A stretch of 64,000 bases of DNA. It comes from Isochrysis galbana. Taxonomy: Eukaryota; Haptophyta; Isochrysidales; Isochrysidaceae. Position 1 is the first letter of the stretch. Every line of letters starts with the position of its first letter. Position numbers and translations under genes: made by a program. The stretch lies in NCBI GenBank assembly GCA_018136815.1, contig CM030932.1:3460614-3524613 (forward strand). Direction: 5' to 3'. Shown piece by piece: positions 22,601 through 35,888 of this stretch. A model generated the notes under the pieces. That model was not told where the DNA came from. It saw only the letters and a list, made by a program, of their open reading frames with translations, and did no database searches.

Positions 22601-25600
22601 TTGTTGATCACCCCGGTGATGGTCAGCGACTTTGGATTGCAGGTCGGCCGTACACGGACAAACAAGACCCGCTTCCGATAGACAATGCTCTCGACCTCGA
22701 TCGCTGTGAGCGGAGGCCAAAAGATCTCCCTTTCGCCGGGATACTGCGAGAGGTCAGCGAGGTCTGCACCGCGAGCGTTCGCCAAGCCTTGATTCATCTC
22801 TAGCACTATACCCAGCTTGCCACGTTCCTTCGCCCCCGCGTACGTAAGAGCCACATCGCGCTCCGTAGTTGTGCTGCAGAGAGGGCCCAAGGCGTGCATT
22901 ATCAAGACTATGCGGGTGCGAGCTGTGCGATGGACGGACTAGCAATTACTTCCGGCAGGGCCGTGGTGGGCGTCGCCACTTACCTCATGATTCCAACCTC
23001 GACCCCGCCTTGCATTAGAAAGTCCTTAGGGAGCCTACCGCCCGAGATGCCGCGATAGACGACGCACGGCGTGGTGAGCTTCGATAGTTTCAATATGGCC
23101 GAGTTGATCGCGTGCATTGTGGTCCGAAAACGCCCTCCGACGGTATCCGTCGCCTCCTTGCTACTCCCATTTAGCTCACGTAGAGCCTTGTTGTACAGTA
23201 CGTACCTGCGCTTGCCACAATGAGTCGAGGCATCGCGTGAGCGGGGAGCACCAGGACACCAAGGTGCGCACACAAGCAGTGGTTGAAGAAAGCCCGTCGA
23301 TGAAGGCACCCAAGCGCTCTAGCCCCGTGGACGGGCCATCGCACGAGCTAGAGCGGCACTTACATCGGCCCCGTGTAGAGGCACGCCGCAAGCACCTCCT
23401 CTATGAGAAGCAGCATGTCATTGAGATGCATCGTGTTGTTGATGTTGCCTATTGGGCTCTCTACCCCCCTGTGCCTATTCAAGATACGCGACAGCTCGCC
23501 ATTCTTCCTCTGCCTGATCTCCTCGAGCTCCTCTATCGTGCGGATCTGGCGATGAATATTGGCAGCAACTTGTTTGACGTCATTCCTGCGAAGCTCTTTG
23601 GACAATTCGTACGCCTCCGGGTGATTCCACAGCCACTTCTTGGCGTCCTCCGCGTCGATGATGAGGAGCCACTCGAGCTTTGGTACCGTTGGTCGTTTGT
23701 TGTCTGAGGCCAGGGTCGGTGTCAAGTGAGCGGGCAAACATGATCAGGGCGAGGTCGGTTGGGCGTAGGAGGTGCGCTGTCTAGCGACGCCGTGCACTGC
23801 GCGGGGCGAGGGGGCGTACAGTTAGTTGTGACGAAGATCTGAGTCGCACCCTTGCCCTCGCAGTGCTCGCGCCTCATCGTCTCCATAACGTCGGCGCAGG
23901 GTGCGCCAATGAGGTACTCGAGCCCTTGGTAGAAAAAATTCATGTCTCCAAACTTCAGGTCGTAGTCAAACTTCGGGTTGATATCCTCCTCTTTGAGCTC
24001 TTCTCGTGCGTTGTTCAGCTTGATGGCCATTTCTCTCAGCACAGCCTTCTGGGAGATGAGGCCGAACACGTGGTGTTCCTCCAAGTGCTCCAGGAAGTGG
24101 AGCTCAGCGGCCGAACGATACACTGCCCCCTCCTCCGGATCCACCTCTTGGAATCGGCCATCGAGCGGCTTCAGCAAGGCCCGCTTAAGCGGCTCTAGGA
24201 GGTCGCGCTCCTCAGCGATTGACTTGAGCCACGCCGTGCTCTTCCAGATCTCGCTCCACTCGCTGCCCGTCGCCTTGAGCGTGCGCAGCCGATCGACCGC
24301 GGCTTGACCGCGCGCATGTGCTTCATCAGCGAGCTGGGTAAGTGCAAGGATCTCTGTTTGCTCTTTCACCCACTCGAGGATGATCGGCGCGAGGCTGATT
24401 ACCTGGAGTCGCTCCATCGTTCGGTCTCGCGTCTTCACTTCGTGCTCGAGGTAGCTTACGATGCCAGGGATTGAGTCCGTGCACGTGAAAGTGTCGATGA
24501 GCGCCTCGTCCCCGCTGCTGTACAACTGATCCACGAACTTGGCCACCGTGCCTCGGTCGTATTGGGCGACGAAATGGGTGACAAAGGCCGCGACCTTGAT
24601 GTTGCCGTCAGCATTGCCACGTATGATCTCGGCGCCTTTGAAGAGCGTGCCCCCAGAATTAGTCAAGTCGTCTGCAATGAGTACGTGCGAACCGGCCGGG
24701 AAGGCGCGCTCCCACTTCGCCTCTTGTTGTGCGCCACCGTTGCAGACGAAGGAGTAGAAGAACGTCTCAACCACCGCCGTCTCCTCTCCGACGCGCTCCT
24801 TGCGCAGAAAGAGGATACGATCAGGGGGGAGCAAATTCCTACCCTCTTCGTCTTTTCGGCCGCCGGCCTCGACCATGGTGTGGTACCGACGGTGCGCGCC
24901 TTCATCGGGGAACACCACGTACAGCTTATCGAGTTCCGCCTCCCTGACCAATGTCTCGCGCAAAAAGAGCGCAAACGCCGAAGCGAAGTACGTGCCAACG
25001 CCTCGTCGTAGATCATACTCGCGCGGGCGATTGGCGAACTGGCCGGTGTTTATGAGCGTGGCCTCTAGGTCGACATACTCGTGGATGTCAATGAACAGTA
25101 AGCGCCGTGGCACAGGGTGCACGCCGTCGCATGGGGCCGTCGCCAGGAGCTCTGCAAATGATAGCAGGGTAGGCGCGTCCACATACTCGCCATCGGCCTT
25201 GCCGTTATACCATTTGCCGCCGTCAATCGTCCAGCGCGACGTCCGCTCCATCTGCGACGCAAGTGGAATGCGTCAGCCACGGCGCTTGACTGGCGAGATC
25301 GGCGTCCAAACACACGGCAGCCGTGGTCGGTCAGCCTTGGGCTGGTGAAAGCTTGAGGTAACCTCACCTGGCAGTATCTGCACCACGGGCAGACGATTGT
25401 CAGGGACGCTACGGCGTGTGTTGAGTAGGCTTTGTCGGCCACCGTATTCTTCCACTTGTGGTCTGCGTAGCTCTGCTCAGGGTGGGGTAGGATGAAGCGC
25501 TGCATGAACTGGAGGACTGCCAGTTGCTCGAAAATGGTGTCCAATTTCTCCATATTCATGATGAAGATGACATGTCGATCCCGGATGGCGTCGACGCGCA

Positions 25601-26417
25601 ACTTGATGTGCGGGTCATTGCTCTTGAAGCGATCCCAGCTGATGGCTCCAACCTTGAGGGTTTCGGCTCCAGCACCGTCGGTTGACCCTAGCATGTCTGT
25701 TGTGCACAGGGCAAAGGCAAAGCCCTCGGCCTGCATACGTTTGGCTGTGGCCTCCATGCCGGGCGCATAGAGCACCGTGTAATTGCTCGGCTCGAAGGCT
25801 CTTCTCGAGCTGCCTCCGGCAGGGGCCACGGCGGCTTGTGTTGGCGCGTTGCTGCTAGCCTCAATATTCCCCCCCGATTGCACTAACCCCGAGCCCTCTG
25901 GAGATTCCAGAGTGCGCACCAGAAACTGGGAGGCACTGCCCGCAGTGGCTGCCGTTAGGGGCGGCAGCACGTCCGTGGGCGGCACGGCGAGGTGCAGCTG
26001 AGCCTGCTTATGCAGTAGCTGCCGTTCCATCTCCTCGAGCCTTCGCTCTCGCTCACGGGCAGCGCGCTCGAACTCGGCCTCCCGCCGCGCAAGTTCGGCC
26101 TCCTTCTTAGCCAGAACTTCCTCTCGGATGGCGAGGGCGTCGCGGTCGGGCTCGTGCGACGAGGGTGGGTATTTGGGCGTGGTGGGCTGGCGCAGTGGTT
26201 CCGACGCAGCAGGAGGCGGCACGGAAAGCGAGGGGTAGGGTGGGAGGGGGCGGGCGCGCGGGGGGCCGTGGATCGGGGGGAATGAGAAGGGACGGCCGCG
26301 GCCGGCGGATGGCGCGTATGCCAGGTTGGAGCGCGAGGCGAGCGACGGCATCAGCGAGGGCCGCGACTCATCGAGAGAACGGCGAGTTGTCCGGGAGGGT
26401 TGCCCAGATGTGACCAT
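19690..26417 (-). CDS. Fusion: PRPP-synthetase-like + ADP-ribosyltransferase + LRR + ribokinase-like PfkB
   Basis: Five minus-strand exons, 26417-25368, 25251-23820, 23703-23364, 23205-22984 and 22873-19690, join in frame with GT-AG introns (phases 0, 1, 2, 2) into about 2,075 residues. Order: coiled coil (about 90-145). PRPP-synthetase-like region (about 210-650) with DIH near 405, FPDEGAHRR near 464, the KER loop near 500 and the PRPP loop DDLTNSGGTL at 544. Mono-ADP-ribosyltransferase (about 790-1075) with R992 in YRG, STT at 1015 and E1062-R-E1064 in QYPGERE, the complete R-S-E set. LRRs (about 1284-1534). PfkB domain (about 1615-2054) with GALNMDL, AGGNGFNQ and DTTGSADAF. Each junction rebuilds conserved sequence: PWCRYCQ/MERTSRW, TTN/Y, YTGPM/YVLYN, IM/STTTER. 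Start 26417 (MVTSG) is preferred to a Pro-rich upstream extension. Domain identities are firm; activity and a single transcript are inferred. Confidence 0.85.
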
Positions 26418-28131
<1,714 letters not shown>

Positions 28132-28749
28132 AAGGGGGCCGCTTGGATCCCCCTCCCATTTTCTTGTACACAATCCTCTGTTGAAATGAAGCTGTAGATT
28201 AGAAGAAGTCTCGAGGCGGAGAGGCGGCGGGTTTGTTGGAGCACACAAGATCTGCCCGCGCTGCTAAAAGGGGGTGGAGGGCAGCCGCCATACCTTAAGA
28301 GATTCAAAGAAGGCATTAATAATCAACAAGACAAGGGGTGCAGCAATTCCCCTGAGCTCTACCTCTCTCTCTCTCCCTCCCTCTCTCTCTCTCTCTCCTC
28401 TTCTCTTCTCTCCCCCCCCCTCTCTCTCCCCTTTCTCCCCCCTTCTCTCTCTCCTCTCTCTCTCTTCCCGCCCCTCTCCGGCTGCTGGCGGAAGGCCCGC
28501 GGGGCCCTTCCCTCAGCCGCCAGCATGGTGCTGCGCCCACGCTCTCTGCGTGTGGAGGAGCGCCGTGGTGTGGCGGAGAGGGAGAAGGAGAGGGAGATAG
28601 GGAGGGAGAAGGAGAGGGAGAAGGAGATGGGGAGGGAGAGAGAGAAGAAGAGGGTGGAGAGGGAGAGGGACAGAGAGAAGGGAAGCGAGAGGGGAGAGAG
28701 TGGGAGAGGAGGGACAGAGCGGCTCGCGGGAGGGAGGGGAGTGGGCCCG

Positions 28750-30474
28750 ATGCCCGCGTGGCTTCGCGAGGCGGAGCAAGTGCTCCACAGGACGGAGAGC
28801 CGAGCCACAAGCCCGGGCGAACGCGACGAGGCGCTCGACCGGCTGCGCACCGAGCTCGACGCGGCGCAGCACACGATCGCCGCGCTCCAGCGCGAGCTCG
28901 CCGATACGCGCGCGGCGCAGCACGGCGCCGCCGGCCACAAGCGCGGCATCCTCAACGGTCAGCCGCTCGGCCTGCAGCTCAAGACTTCGCCCGCCAAGGA
29001 GGAGGCGGGCCCGGGCGCCGCACAGCCCTCGCCAACGGACATGCCCCGCCTCGCGCCGCCCGGCGCTGTGCGCGCGCTTGAGCTCGGCGAACGCCTCGAG
29101 TGCCGGGGCGCGTGGCCGACGCGGCTGAGCGCGCCGAGCAGCGCCGTAAGCGCCGTCTGCCTCTCCTCCTGCGGCCGCCGCATCTGGTGCGCCAGCGGCC
29201 GCGGCGTGGGCGGCCGCCATGGAGTGCGGCGCGTCCTCAAGAGCGCCTCGCATGGCAGTGGCGCATGCGTGCTCACCGCGTGGGATCTGGCCAAGTCAGC
29301 GGACCGCTTGTGCACGAGCGAGACGTCGTACGAGCTCAGCGCGCCCGCGCTCTGCCTCCTCACCCACACAGGTACGCTGTTCGCCTCACTTGGCGACGGG
29401 CTGCTCCTGCATCATGCGGAGGCGAGCACATCTGCGCCGCGGGCCCTGCGTCGCCTGGACGCACCCGCCTTTGCACTTGTCACGCTGCCTTGTACCGAGG
29501 GTCGCTCCAAGGACGCTGGGATCTCGATGCAGCTCCTGTGCGGCTGCGCCGGTGGCGACATCCACGCGATTGGGCTCTCGCAACCGGAGCCAGCTGCAGC
29601 CGACACGTGCCATAACGGCACGCCTCACAGGCAGGACGTGACGGCGCTGCTCTGCGTTTGGCTCGAGGCGGCAGCTGGCGCGCGATGCGCGCTCATCGCT
29701 GGCGACGAGGCCGGGCGTGTCAGCATGTTGTCAGCCGCTGCGTTTGGAGAGAAGGCGCACGCCTCGGCCGCCGAGCTTGGTGTTGTCGAACTTGGAGCGC
29801 CGGTCAAGGCACTTGCGCAATTGGCGGGCGCAGACTCCTTTCGCTTCGAGGCGGGTGCGTGCGGAGCGGCCCAGCCTTCGCTGTCTGGGTTTGCGGTGTG
29901 CGCCCTCGCCTCTGGACGGCTCGCTCTGCTGCGCGTGCAGCACCCCGGAGAGGGCGATGCGCCGGCAGCCGCCTCGCCGGCGCTGCTAGTCTTGCAGACG
30001 GTCGAGGCGCACTCCGGTCCCACGCTTGCGCTTGCCTTCTTCGCGCGGCCGACGGAAGTAACGCAGAGGGCGCGGCGCGCCGAGAGCCCACCACATTGCT
30101 CCAAGAGTGGCGGCCCCGACCGCCGCTTCTCGGGCACGCTCGTTTCGGTGGGTGCGGACCAGCGCCTCGCGGCGTGGCATGTGTGGGCCGACTGGACCGC
30201 AACCGGGATAGCGCTCGAGGCACATGCGGCCGAGGCGTGCTCGGCGGCCGTCTGCGACCTGCTCGTTGTTCCCGAGGAGGCCAGCGCACCACCAGGCGGC
30301 GTGCAGCTGAGATCGGACTCGAGCGACACGGCGCTGCTTGCCGTGGTCGAGGACGGCGCCGTCTTGCCATTTGCCGCTGCCTTGCGCACGCCAGTTATCC
30401 GGAAGTCGCGCTCCGGCCGGCATGGGTTCGCCGCCTCGCGCTCCGGCCGGTTGGCCTTTACTGCCGAGGCCTAA
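28750..30474 (+). CDS. WD-repeat beta-propeller protein
   Basis: A single exon; ATG at 28750 (MPAWLREAEQVLHR) gives 574 residues. The open frame extends to an ATG at 28525, but that part is Arg/Glu low complexity. An N-terminal helix (about 5-60) looks like a coiled coil. WD-like blades follow: SAVSAVCLSSCGRRIWCASG with VLTAWDL, ALIAGDEAGRVSML, PVKALAQL, and GTLVSVGADQRLAAWHVW near the C-terminus. Such proteins are scaffolds, but no partner can be named. Ala- and GC3-rich composition matches neighbouring host genes. Assignment to the WD superfamily is fairly secure; the orthologue is not known. Confidence 0.75.
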   Translation: MPAWLREAEQVLHRTESRATSPGERDEALDRLRTELDAAQHTIAALQRELADTRAAQHGAAGHKRGILNGQPLGLQLKTSPAKEEAGPGAAQPSPTDMPRLAPPGAVRALELGERLECRGAWPTRLSAPSSAVSAVCLSSCGRRIWCASGRGVGGRHGVRRVLKSASHGSGACVLTAWDLAKSADRLCTSETSYELSAPALCLLTHTGTLFASLGDGLLLHHAEASTSAPRALRRLDAPAFALVTLPCTEGRSKDAGISMQLLCGCAGGDIHAIGLSQPEPAAADTCHNGTPHRQDVTALLCVWLEAAAGARCALIAGDEAGRVSMLSAAAFGEKAHASAAELGVVELGAPVKALAQLAGADSFRFEAGACGAAQPSLSGFAVCALASGRLALLRVQHPGEGDAPAAASPALLVLQTVEAHSGPTLALAFFARPTEVTQRARRAESPPHCSKSGGPDRRFSGTLVSVGADQRLAAWHVWADWTATGIALEAHAAEACSAAVCDLLVVPEEASAPPGGVQLRSDSSDTALLAVVEDGAVLPFAAALRTPVIRKSRSGRHGFAASRSGRLAFTAEA

Positions 30475-31076
30475 GAGCTTGCGCCCTTGTGCACCCGCTG
30501 CGGGCGAGTGGACACAGCCTATTTTCGCTTATTTGTGTGGGGGCGAGTGAACGGGACCGCGTGCATTTGTGACGGATGTAAGAGATTGGAGGGGCTCGGC
30601 TACCGACACGAATCGACCGGCCCGCTTCATGTGCGGCTAGGATGGAAGGTACACGGACACAATGGACCGAATAGCGGAACACACACCCCTGGTGTGCAAG
30701 TCAAAGATGGGGAGGTAGTGGCTGCGGGCATAATATGCGTAATGGACCGAATAGCAGTGAGATCGTGGCATATTATCACACACCCTACTTGGCACACAGC
30801 ATAGCACTCGGATAGAGCACTACTACAAATCTCAAAGCTCGGCCCGCTCGGCTCGGCCTCCAGCTTGCGCTCCGGAGAGAGCACTACGACTTCAAAGCAG
30901 CACTCTGCCCGTTGCCGAGCTGTGTGCGCGCTTGCGCATTGAGGGGGTTAGAGGTAAGAGGTAGGGGTAGGGCAGCGCCAGCATCTTGCATGGGTAGGCC
31001 GCCACCCATGCCAGCACCAGCCCGCCCACCATCACGCCCAGCATACGCATGCATGCATTATAAAGCGCAACTATCA
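30475..31076. other. Intergenic, no gene seen
   Basis: Only short frames are present. A repeated ATGGACCGAATAGC segment occurs near 30661 and 30741. Confidence 0.5.
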
Positions 31077-32675
31077 AAACTATTGTTATAGTTCGAGCGA
31101 TGGAGCGCGCGCCGACCGCTCCTAATCCCCAGCCCCCACAATCGGAACCGACTCCGCCTCAAACCAACACCACACAATTTGCCTCACCCCCTCATGATGA
31201 TGAAGAGGAACCGGATGACACCCCTTTCTTCATATAGCTAGCGCAGCTAGCTGAGGACAAGAAGGACATCAAAAGCGAGGATGTGGCAACCTATATGAAG
31301 TACCTTCTCTCCAAGCTTGAAGGCCTAGATGCCACCCCAGATGGGATGGATAAAGGACGCAAAGGTACCCACATCCGTCCCCCCGGCCTGGTTTATGGAG
31401 ACCATTGATTCCGACGTACAGGCTATACTATGGGATAGGTCCGGAATCACCTCAGGTATCGGATAGTTTTCGTTCACCCTGCTCAGGCAACGGAGAGATT
31501 CGAGGTCTACCGTCTTGTCTGCAGTGAATGTGACATTGTACACAATGATCTTGTCGCGCGAAATTACACGCTTCGTCTCTGTGGCAGCCCTTTTGAAGGT
31601 GCCGAAGAAGCCTCCAACATCGGCAACTTCTTGCTGCATGGGAATGCATTGGGCGTGAAGATCGATGCACGCTGGTCCTTGACATTCGCCCAGGCGGCTG
31701 ACTTGCATCAGTGTCACTCCTCCACTCTCAGGACACTGGACGAACAGCATGTCACCGGCGTACACGCGCGAAGATGGCGAAGTCGACGGACCGAACGCCC
31801 GAAGAGTCAAGATGTACGCGTCCATCTTGGCCTTCTGTTGACTGGCTGTCTGCTCGGAGCTGACGATCGGGTCCGGTCCCTCGTACTTGTCGGAGATGAA
31901 GTAATGACGCTTCCAATTTTCGAACTCGAGGTCTTCAGCTTCGGCTTGGGTGCCCGGCAGAGGCCGCATCGGCCCCGTAAGCTGCGGCACGGCTGACGTC
32001 AAGTGCAAGAACGTGAGCTTCTTCTCCGCACTCAAAAGGGCGATGATCTGAGTCGCTGCATTGGCCTCTTTCTCGCAGTTACCGTCATGTGCCGCTTTGG
32101 AAGACTTGTCGCCCGATGCAGCAGTCGTGACAGGCTCGCTCTGCACTGCTGCCACCTTTGGCGCTGCGTCGTCAGCCGAAGAGCAGCACGTGCGGCAGCC
32201 TGGCGGCTTGCGACGCGCGGGTCTTGACGCCACACGGGCGAGCTGGGCCTCCAGTTCATTGCTGAACATGATGGGTGTGTTTTGATTGAGTTCTGCAGCC
32301 GCCAGACGCCGCTTGATGGGCCGCAAAGGACGGACTTCGGCCGTCGCTGCGGACCCCGAAAATTTCCGAAAACCAGTGCGATTTTGGCGGGGAGCTGTCT
32401 TCACAAAAGTCTTCGCGAAGATTTCGTTCGCGAAGACATTCCCAGCTGAGCGGCGAAGATAAAATTTGTGCGGTTGACCAAAAAATGTATTCCTTCTCTC
32501 CAACTCCACACCGAAGCAGCGCGCGCGGTCGCCCCGGAACCAGTGTCTCCGTTAAAGAGAGAACTGGGGAAGGGGGAAGGAGTTGACGATGGCTAAGGTT
32601 GGGTAGTAGGGAGGGTCACTATCATGCTGCCTCAAGCCGCGCACGTAGCGGAGATTTTTAAAAGATTTTTTTGTT
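31077..32675 (+). mobile_element. Chimeric LINE: 5-prime end + foreign insert + 3-prime UTR
   Basis: The left part (31077-31362) has the family 5-prime signature AACTATTGTTATAG. It continues as an ORF1 N-terminus lacking most of the Pro/Gln region and runs up to the GMDKGRKG-equivalent position. The right part (about 32490-32675) matches the 3-prime UTR at 59310-59490 (GAAGCAGCGCGCGCGG, GGTTGGGTAGTAGGGAGG and the terminal T run). About 1,127 bp of unrelated sequence lies between and is open on the opposite strand. The intact element has ORF1 and ORF2 in that place. Confidence 0.75.
31325..32509 (-). CDS. Unrecognised ORF carried antisense inside the LINE
   Basis: 394 codons without a stop, covering the whole insert and running a few codons into LINE sequence at each end (MELERR from the 3-prime UTR, HPIWGGI from ORF1). 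A more natural start is ATG 32269 (MFSNELEAQLARVASRP), giving 314 residues. I do not recognise the family. There is a Cys cluster (GCRTCC), then a globular-looking region (ENWKRHYFISDKYEG, YAGDMLFVQCPESGG, VISRDKIIVYNVTF). No intron signals are needed, which would fit a cDNA-derived insert. The C-terminus may be truncated at the junction near 31363. Confidence 0.5.
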   Translation of the reverse strand: MELERRNTFFGQPHKFYLRRSAGNVFANEIFAKTFVKTAPRQNRTGFRKFSGSAATAEVRPLRPIKRRLAAAELNQNTPIMFSNELEAQLARVASRPARRKPPGCRTCCSSADDAAPKVAAVQSEPVTTAASGDKSSKAAHDGNCEKEANAATQIIALLSAEKKLTFLHLTSAVPQLTGPMRPLPGTQAEAEDLEFENWKRHYFISDKYEGPDPIVSSEQTASQQKAKMDAYILTLRAFGPSTSPSSRVYAGDMLFVQCPESGGVTLMQVSRLGECQGPACIDLHAQCIPMQQEVADVGGFFGTFKRAATETKRVISRDKIIVYNVTFTADKTVDLESLRCLSRVNENYPIPEVIPDLSHSIACTSESMVSINQAGGTDVGTFASFIHPIWGGI

Positions 32676-33013
32676 TTTGTTTGACCGCCCTACCACATTT
32701 ACCTGAAGATATGGAGATATGGAGCTTAGAGCAATCAACAATCAACTGTCGCGAAGCACTTTCAAAGGCGCTTCCTGCCGCCGCTTAAGAGATAGAAATG
32801 TATCGTTACTACCGTTGTATTTTCAGACATTCCAATGAAAACGTGCAGGTGTTTTACCTGTGTGTTGATGTATTATAGATTAGAGTACTCTAGTAGAGTA
32901 CTTCTAGCAGGGTCTAGAGTAGAGGTAGAGGGAGTACTTACTCGTAGAAGAGAGTAGAGGTTGGCCCCAGCCGGGGGATTAAAAGTACAAATTGGGGGGG
33001 GGGAGGGGGGGAA

Positions 33014-34195
33014 ATGGCGGTGGCGTCTCTCTCCGCATTGGCCGTCTGCTCTGCTGCGCTTGCTGGCGGGCCTGCGGGGCTCGCGCCGGCCTCCGCGCGC
33101 TCGTGGCGTCGCACAGGCTCACAGACCGTCAACTACGAGCTCGCGCACGCCAGCGACGGGGCTGTGGGGGCCCCAGTCCTCCTTCTACCCGGATTCGGCG
33201 CCGGAGCCTTCCACTGGCGGCGCAATCTGAAGCAGCTAGCTCACGGGAGCGGGAGCGACGTCTTCGCGATGGACTACCTCGGTCAGGGCGGTTCATGGCC
33301 TGAGGGTGCGGGCGCGGGCGGCGACAGCGGCCTCGGCTACTCGATCGATGTGTGGATCGAGCAGGCGGAGGAGTTTGCGAGAGAGGTGGTGCTGAAAGAG
33401 GGAAGGGGGCACCACTCGCGCTGCCATGTGGTAGGCAACTCGGTTGGCGGGCTCATCGGCGCGCACCTGGCAGTGCGATACCCTGAGCTCGTCGAGTCGC
33501 TCGTCCTCGTCAACCCCACGCCGGTGTGGGGCTCCAATCTGCCTGGCTGGGACGGGGTGCTGCCCGGCCCGCGACTTGCGATGCAAACGGGCGCTTTCCT
33601 CTTCGACAAGATACGTGACCGTTCCAACATAGTGCGCATGCTTGGCGAAACCTACGCGACGCCAGAGACAGTGGGCGATCTGCCCGATCTCATCCGGCGA
33701 GTGACGGACGAGAACGCCGGCGGTCATGAAGCCTTTGCGTCCATTCTATGGTCTGCACCCGCGACCATGCCGGAAGGCGCCTCCTCCTTCGAGGACGTGC
33801 TGCGCCGCGTGCGCGCCGACGTACTCTGCGTATATGGCGCGCAGGACCCCTGGTGTAAGCCGGCCTTTGGTCGCGCCGCCTTCCGGGCGCTCAGCTCGCG
33901 CGGCTCTGCGGCACGCCAAGCGCTCATCGAGCTCTCGCCAGCGGGGCACTGCCCGCATCACGAGGCACCGGGGCCGTTCAACTCGCTGGCCGTCAACTGG
34001 GTCCGGCAGTTTGCTCGCGAGTCGGACGTCGACGCTGCGCCTACGGAGCCGCTGAAACCGGAGGAGCTTCTCGCCGGCTGCGATGGTCATGAGCCCGTCG
34101 TGGCAGGCGCACCGCCGGTCAGTGCGCGCTGGATCAATGCCGATGATAACGACATCTCCCTTTGGGACCGTTTGCTCACGATGTTCGTGAAGTGA
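33014..34195 (+). CDS. Alpha/beta-hydrolase, plastid-type (pheophytinase-like)
   Basis: Single exon, 393 residues. The fold motifs are clear: VLLLPGFGAGAFHWRRN (oxyanion region), DYLGQG, nucleophile elbow GNSVGG, acid in YGAQDPW and catalytic His in AGHCPHHEAPG. The GFGAGAFHWRRN block followed by DYLGQG is typical of plant and algal chloroplast hydrolases related to pheophytinase. The N-terminus (MAVASLSALAVCSAALAGG) resembles a signal/transit sequence. The substrate is inferred; other esterases share this architecture. The start at 33014 is the first ATG after a G-run leader. Confidence 0.88.
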   Translation: MAVASLSALAVCSAALAGGPAGLAPASARSWRRTGSQTVNYELAHASDGAVGAPVLLLPGFGAGAFHWRRNLKQLAHGSGSDVFAMDYLGQGGSWPEGAGAGGDSGLGYSIDVWIEQAEEFAREVVLKEGRGHHSRCHVVGNSVGGLIGAHLAVRYPELVESLVLVNPTPVWGSNLPGWDGVLPGPRLAMQTGAFLFDKIRDRSNIVRMLGETYATPETVGDLPDLIRRVTDENAGGHEAFASILWSAPATMPEGASSFEDVLRRVRADVLCVYGAQDPWCKPAFGRAAFRALSSRGSAARQALIELSPAGHCPHHEAPGPFNSLAVNWVRQFARESDVDAAPTEPLKPEELLAGCDGHEPVVAGAPPVSARWINADDNDISLWDRLLTMFVK

Positions 34196-34781
<586 letters not shown>

Positions 34782-34875
34782 CGAGCGCAAGCGCGCAAGC
34801 ACACATTTGTATTTCTATTACACAAGACACATCTCGGTCAAGAGTCAAGAGCGCGCACTGCGCCTACGCTTCACA

Positions 34876-35845
34876 CTAGAATTGGCTTGGGACTCCCTTC
34901 TGGCTTGCCGTAGGTCTTGCTTTTGCTTTCTCATTCGAGCTCGCCTTTGCTCGTCCTTGTGTGCAAGAGCTGCCCTCTTCCGAGCGCAAGCTTGTTTGTT
35001 GCTGAGCATCCACCTCAGCTCTCTCAACTTGACTCTCAACGAAGTTGATCAGGATCAGGCTCTCACTACTGTCGTCAAGCCACGTCTCAATTGCACTGAA
35101 GACTCGGTCTACAAAATCATGTGAGTGATTAGGAGGGAGGCGGCACCACACCACAGTGTCAAATACGCCATAATGCACGAGCACATACATAGTACCTCGC
35201 ATGCATCAACTTGGCACGGTTCTCAGAGCCCCCGTCGGTGCAATGTATACATAAGATATAAGTGCGCGTTGAAGGTGTGACCTTGCCCCTATCCATGCAG
35301 TTTAGGATGCCATGTAACATCGTCGTCAAGCCAAAATTAATCCCTGTCTTCAAGTGCGGCATGACCCGCATGAAGGCAAAATGGAATCCTGGGTACAGAT
35401 TCCCTTGTAGCTTGATCTTGTAAAAATACTGTCCTGCACATAGACCAAGAAAGGGGTGAAAGTGTGAAGGTGGGGAGGGGTGAACGCGGCCGATTGTGGA
35501 AGAGGAGGGGGACAGTGCACACCCGTGTTGTCACCATTGACACGCGGCACTGAAGGAAGATTCAAGCAATCTTCCCCACACGCATCACTCTGCTCAAAGA
35601 GGATGTCTTGCCGTTCACCACTCTTGCGCGTAGAATGTCGAGCTCCACACGCTCAAGTATTCACCATTGTACACACTTGACCAAGTGCAAACGTCGGCTA
35701 TCACCACCCCTTTCTCATGAGGCATGAAATCAAAGTATTGCGCCTCTCTTCGTGCACGAGCGAGCGGCTCTGCGGTGGTATTACCTCGGCACCTCACGCA
35801 GGCAATCTCCAAGAGTGAGATCAGCCTTGCTCTGACAAGCACAAG
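34876..35845 (-). pseudogene. DDE-transposase-like remnant (resembles DUF7869)
   Basis: The minus strand reads, in neighbouring frames, NLYPGFHFAFMRV, LTTMLHGILNCMDRG, then IHCTDGGSENRAKLMHA. A frame change leads to LVHYGVFDTVVWCRLPPNHSH and DFVDRVFSAIETWL. An Asp-Gly-Gly-x-Glu-Asn motif followed by a hydrophobic helix and a LPPxHSHxxVDxxFS motif is the arrangement I associate with DUF7869-type transposases. Upstream pieces (FDFMPHEKGVVIADV) may be further exons. The frame change near 35200 could be an intron or a frameshift, so activity is doubtful. Confidence 0.45.
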
Positions 35846-35888
35846 GAATCTAGTGAAGTTTCTTCCGACCCCGTTGTTTCCCGTCCAG

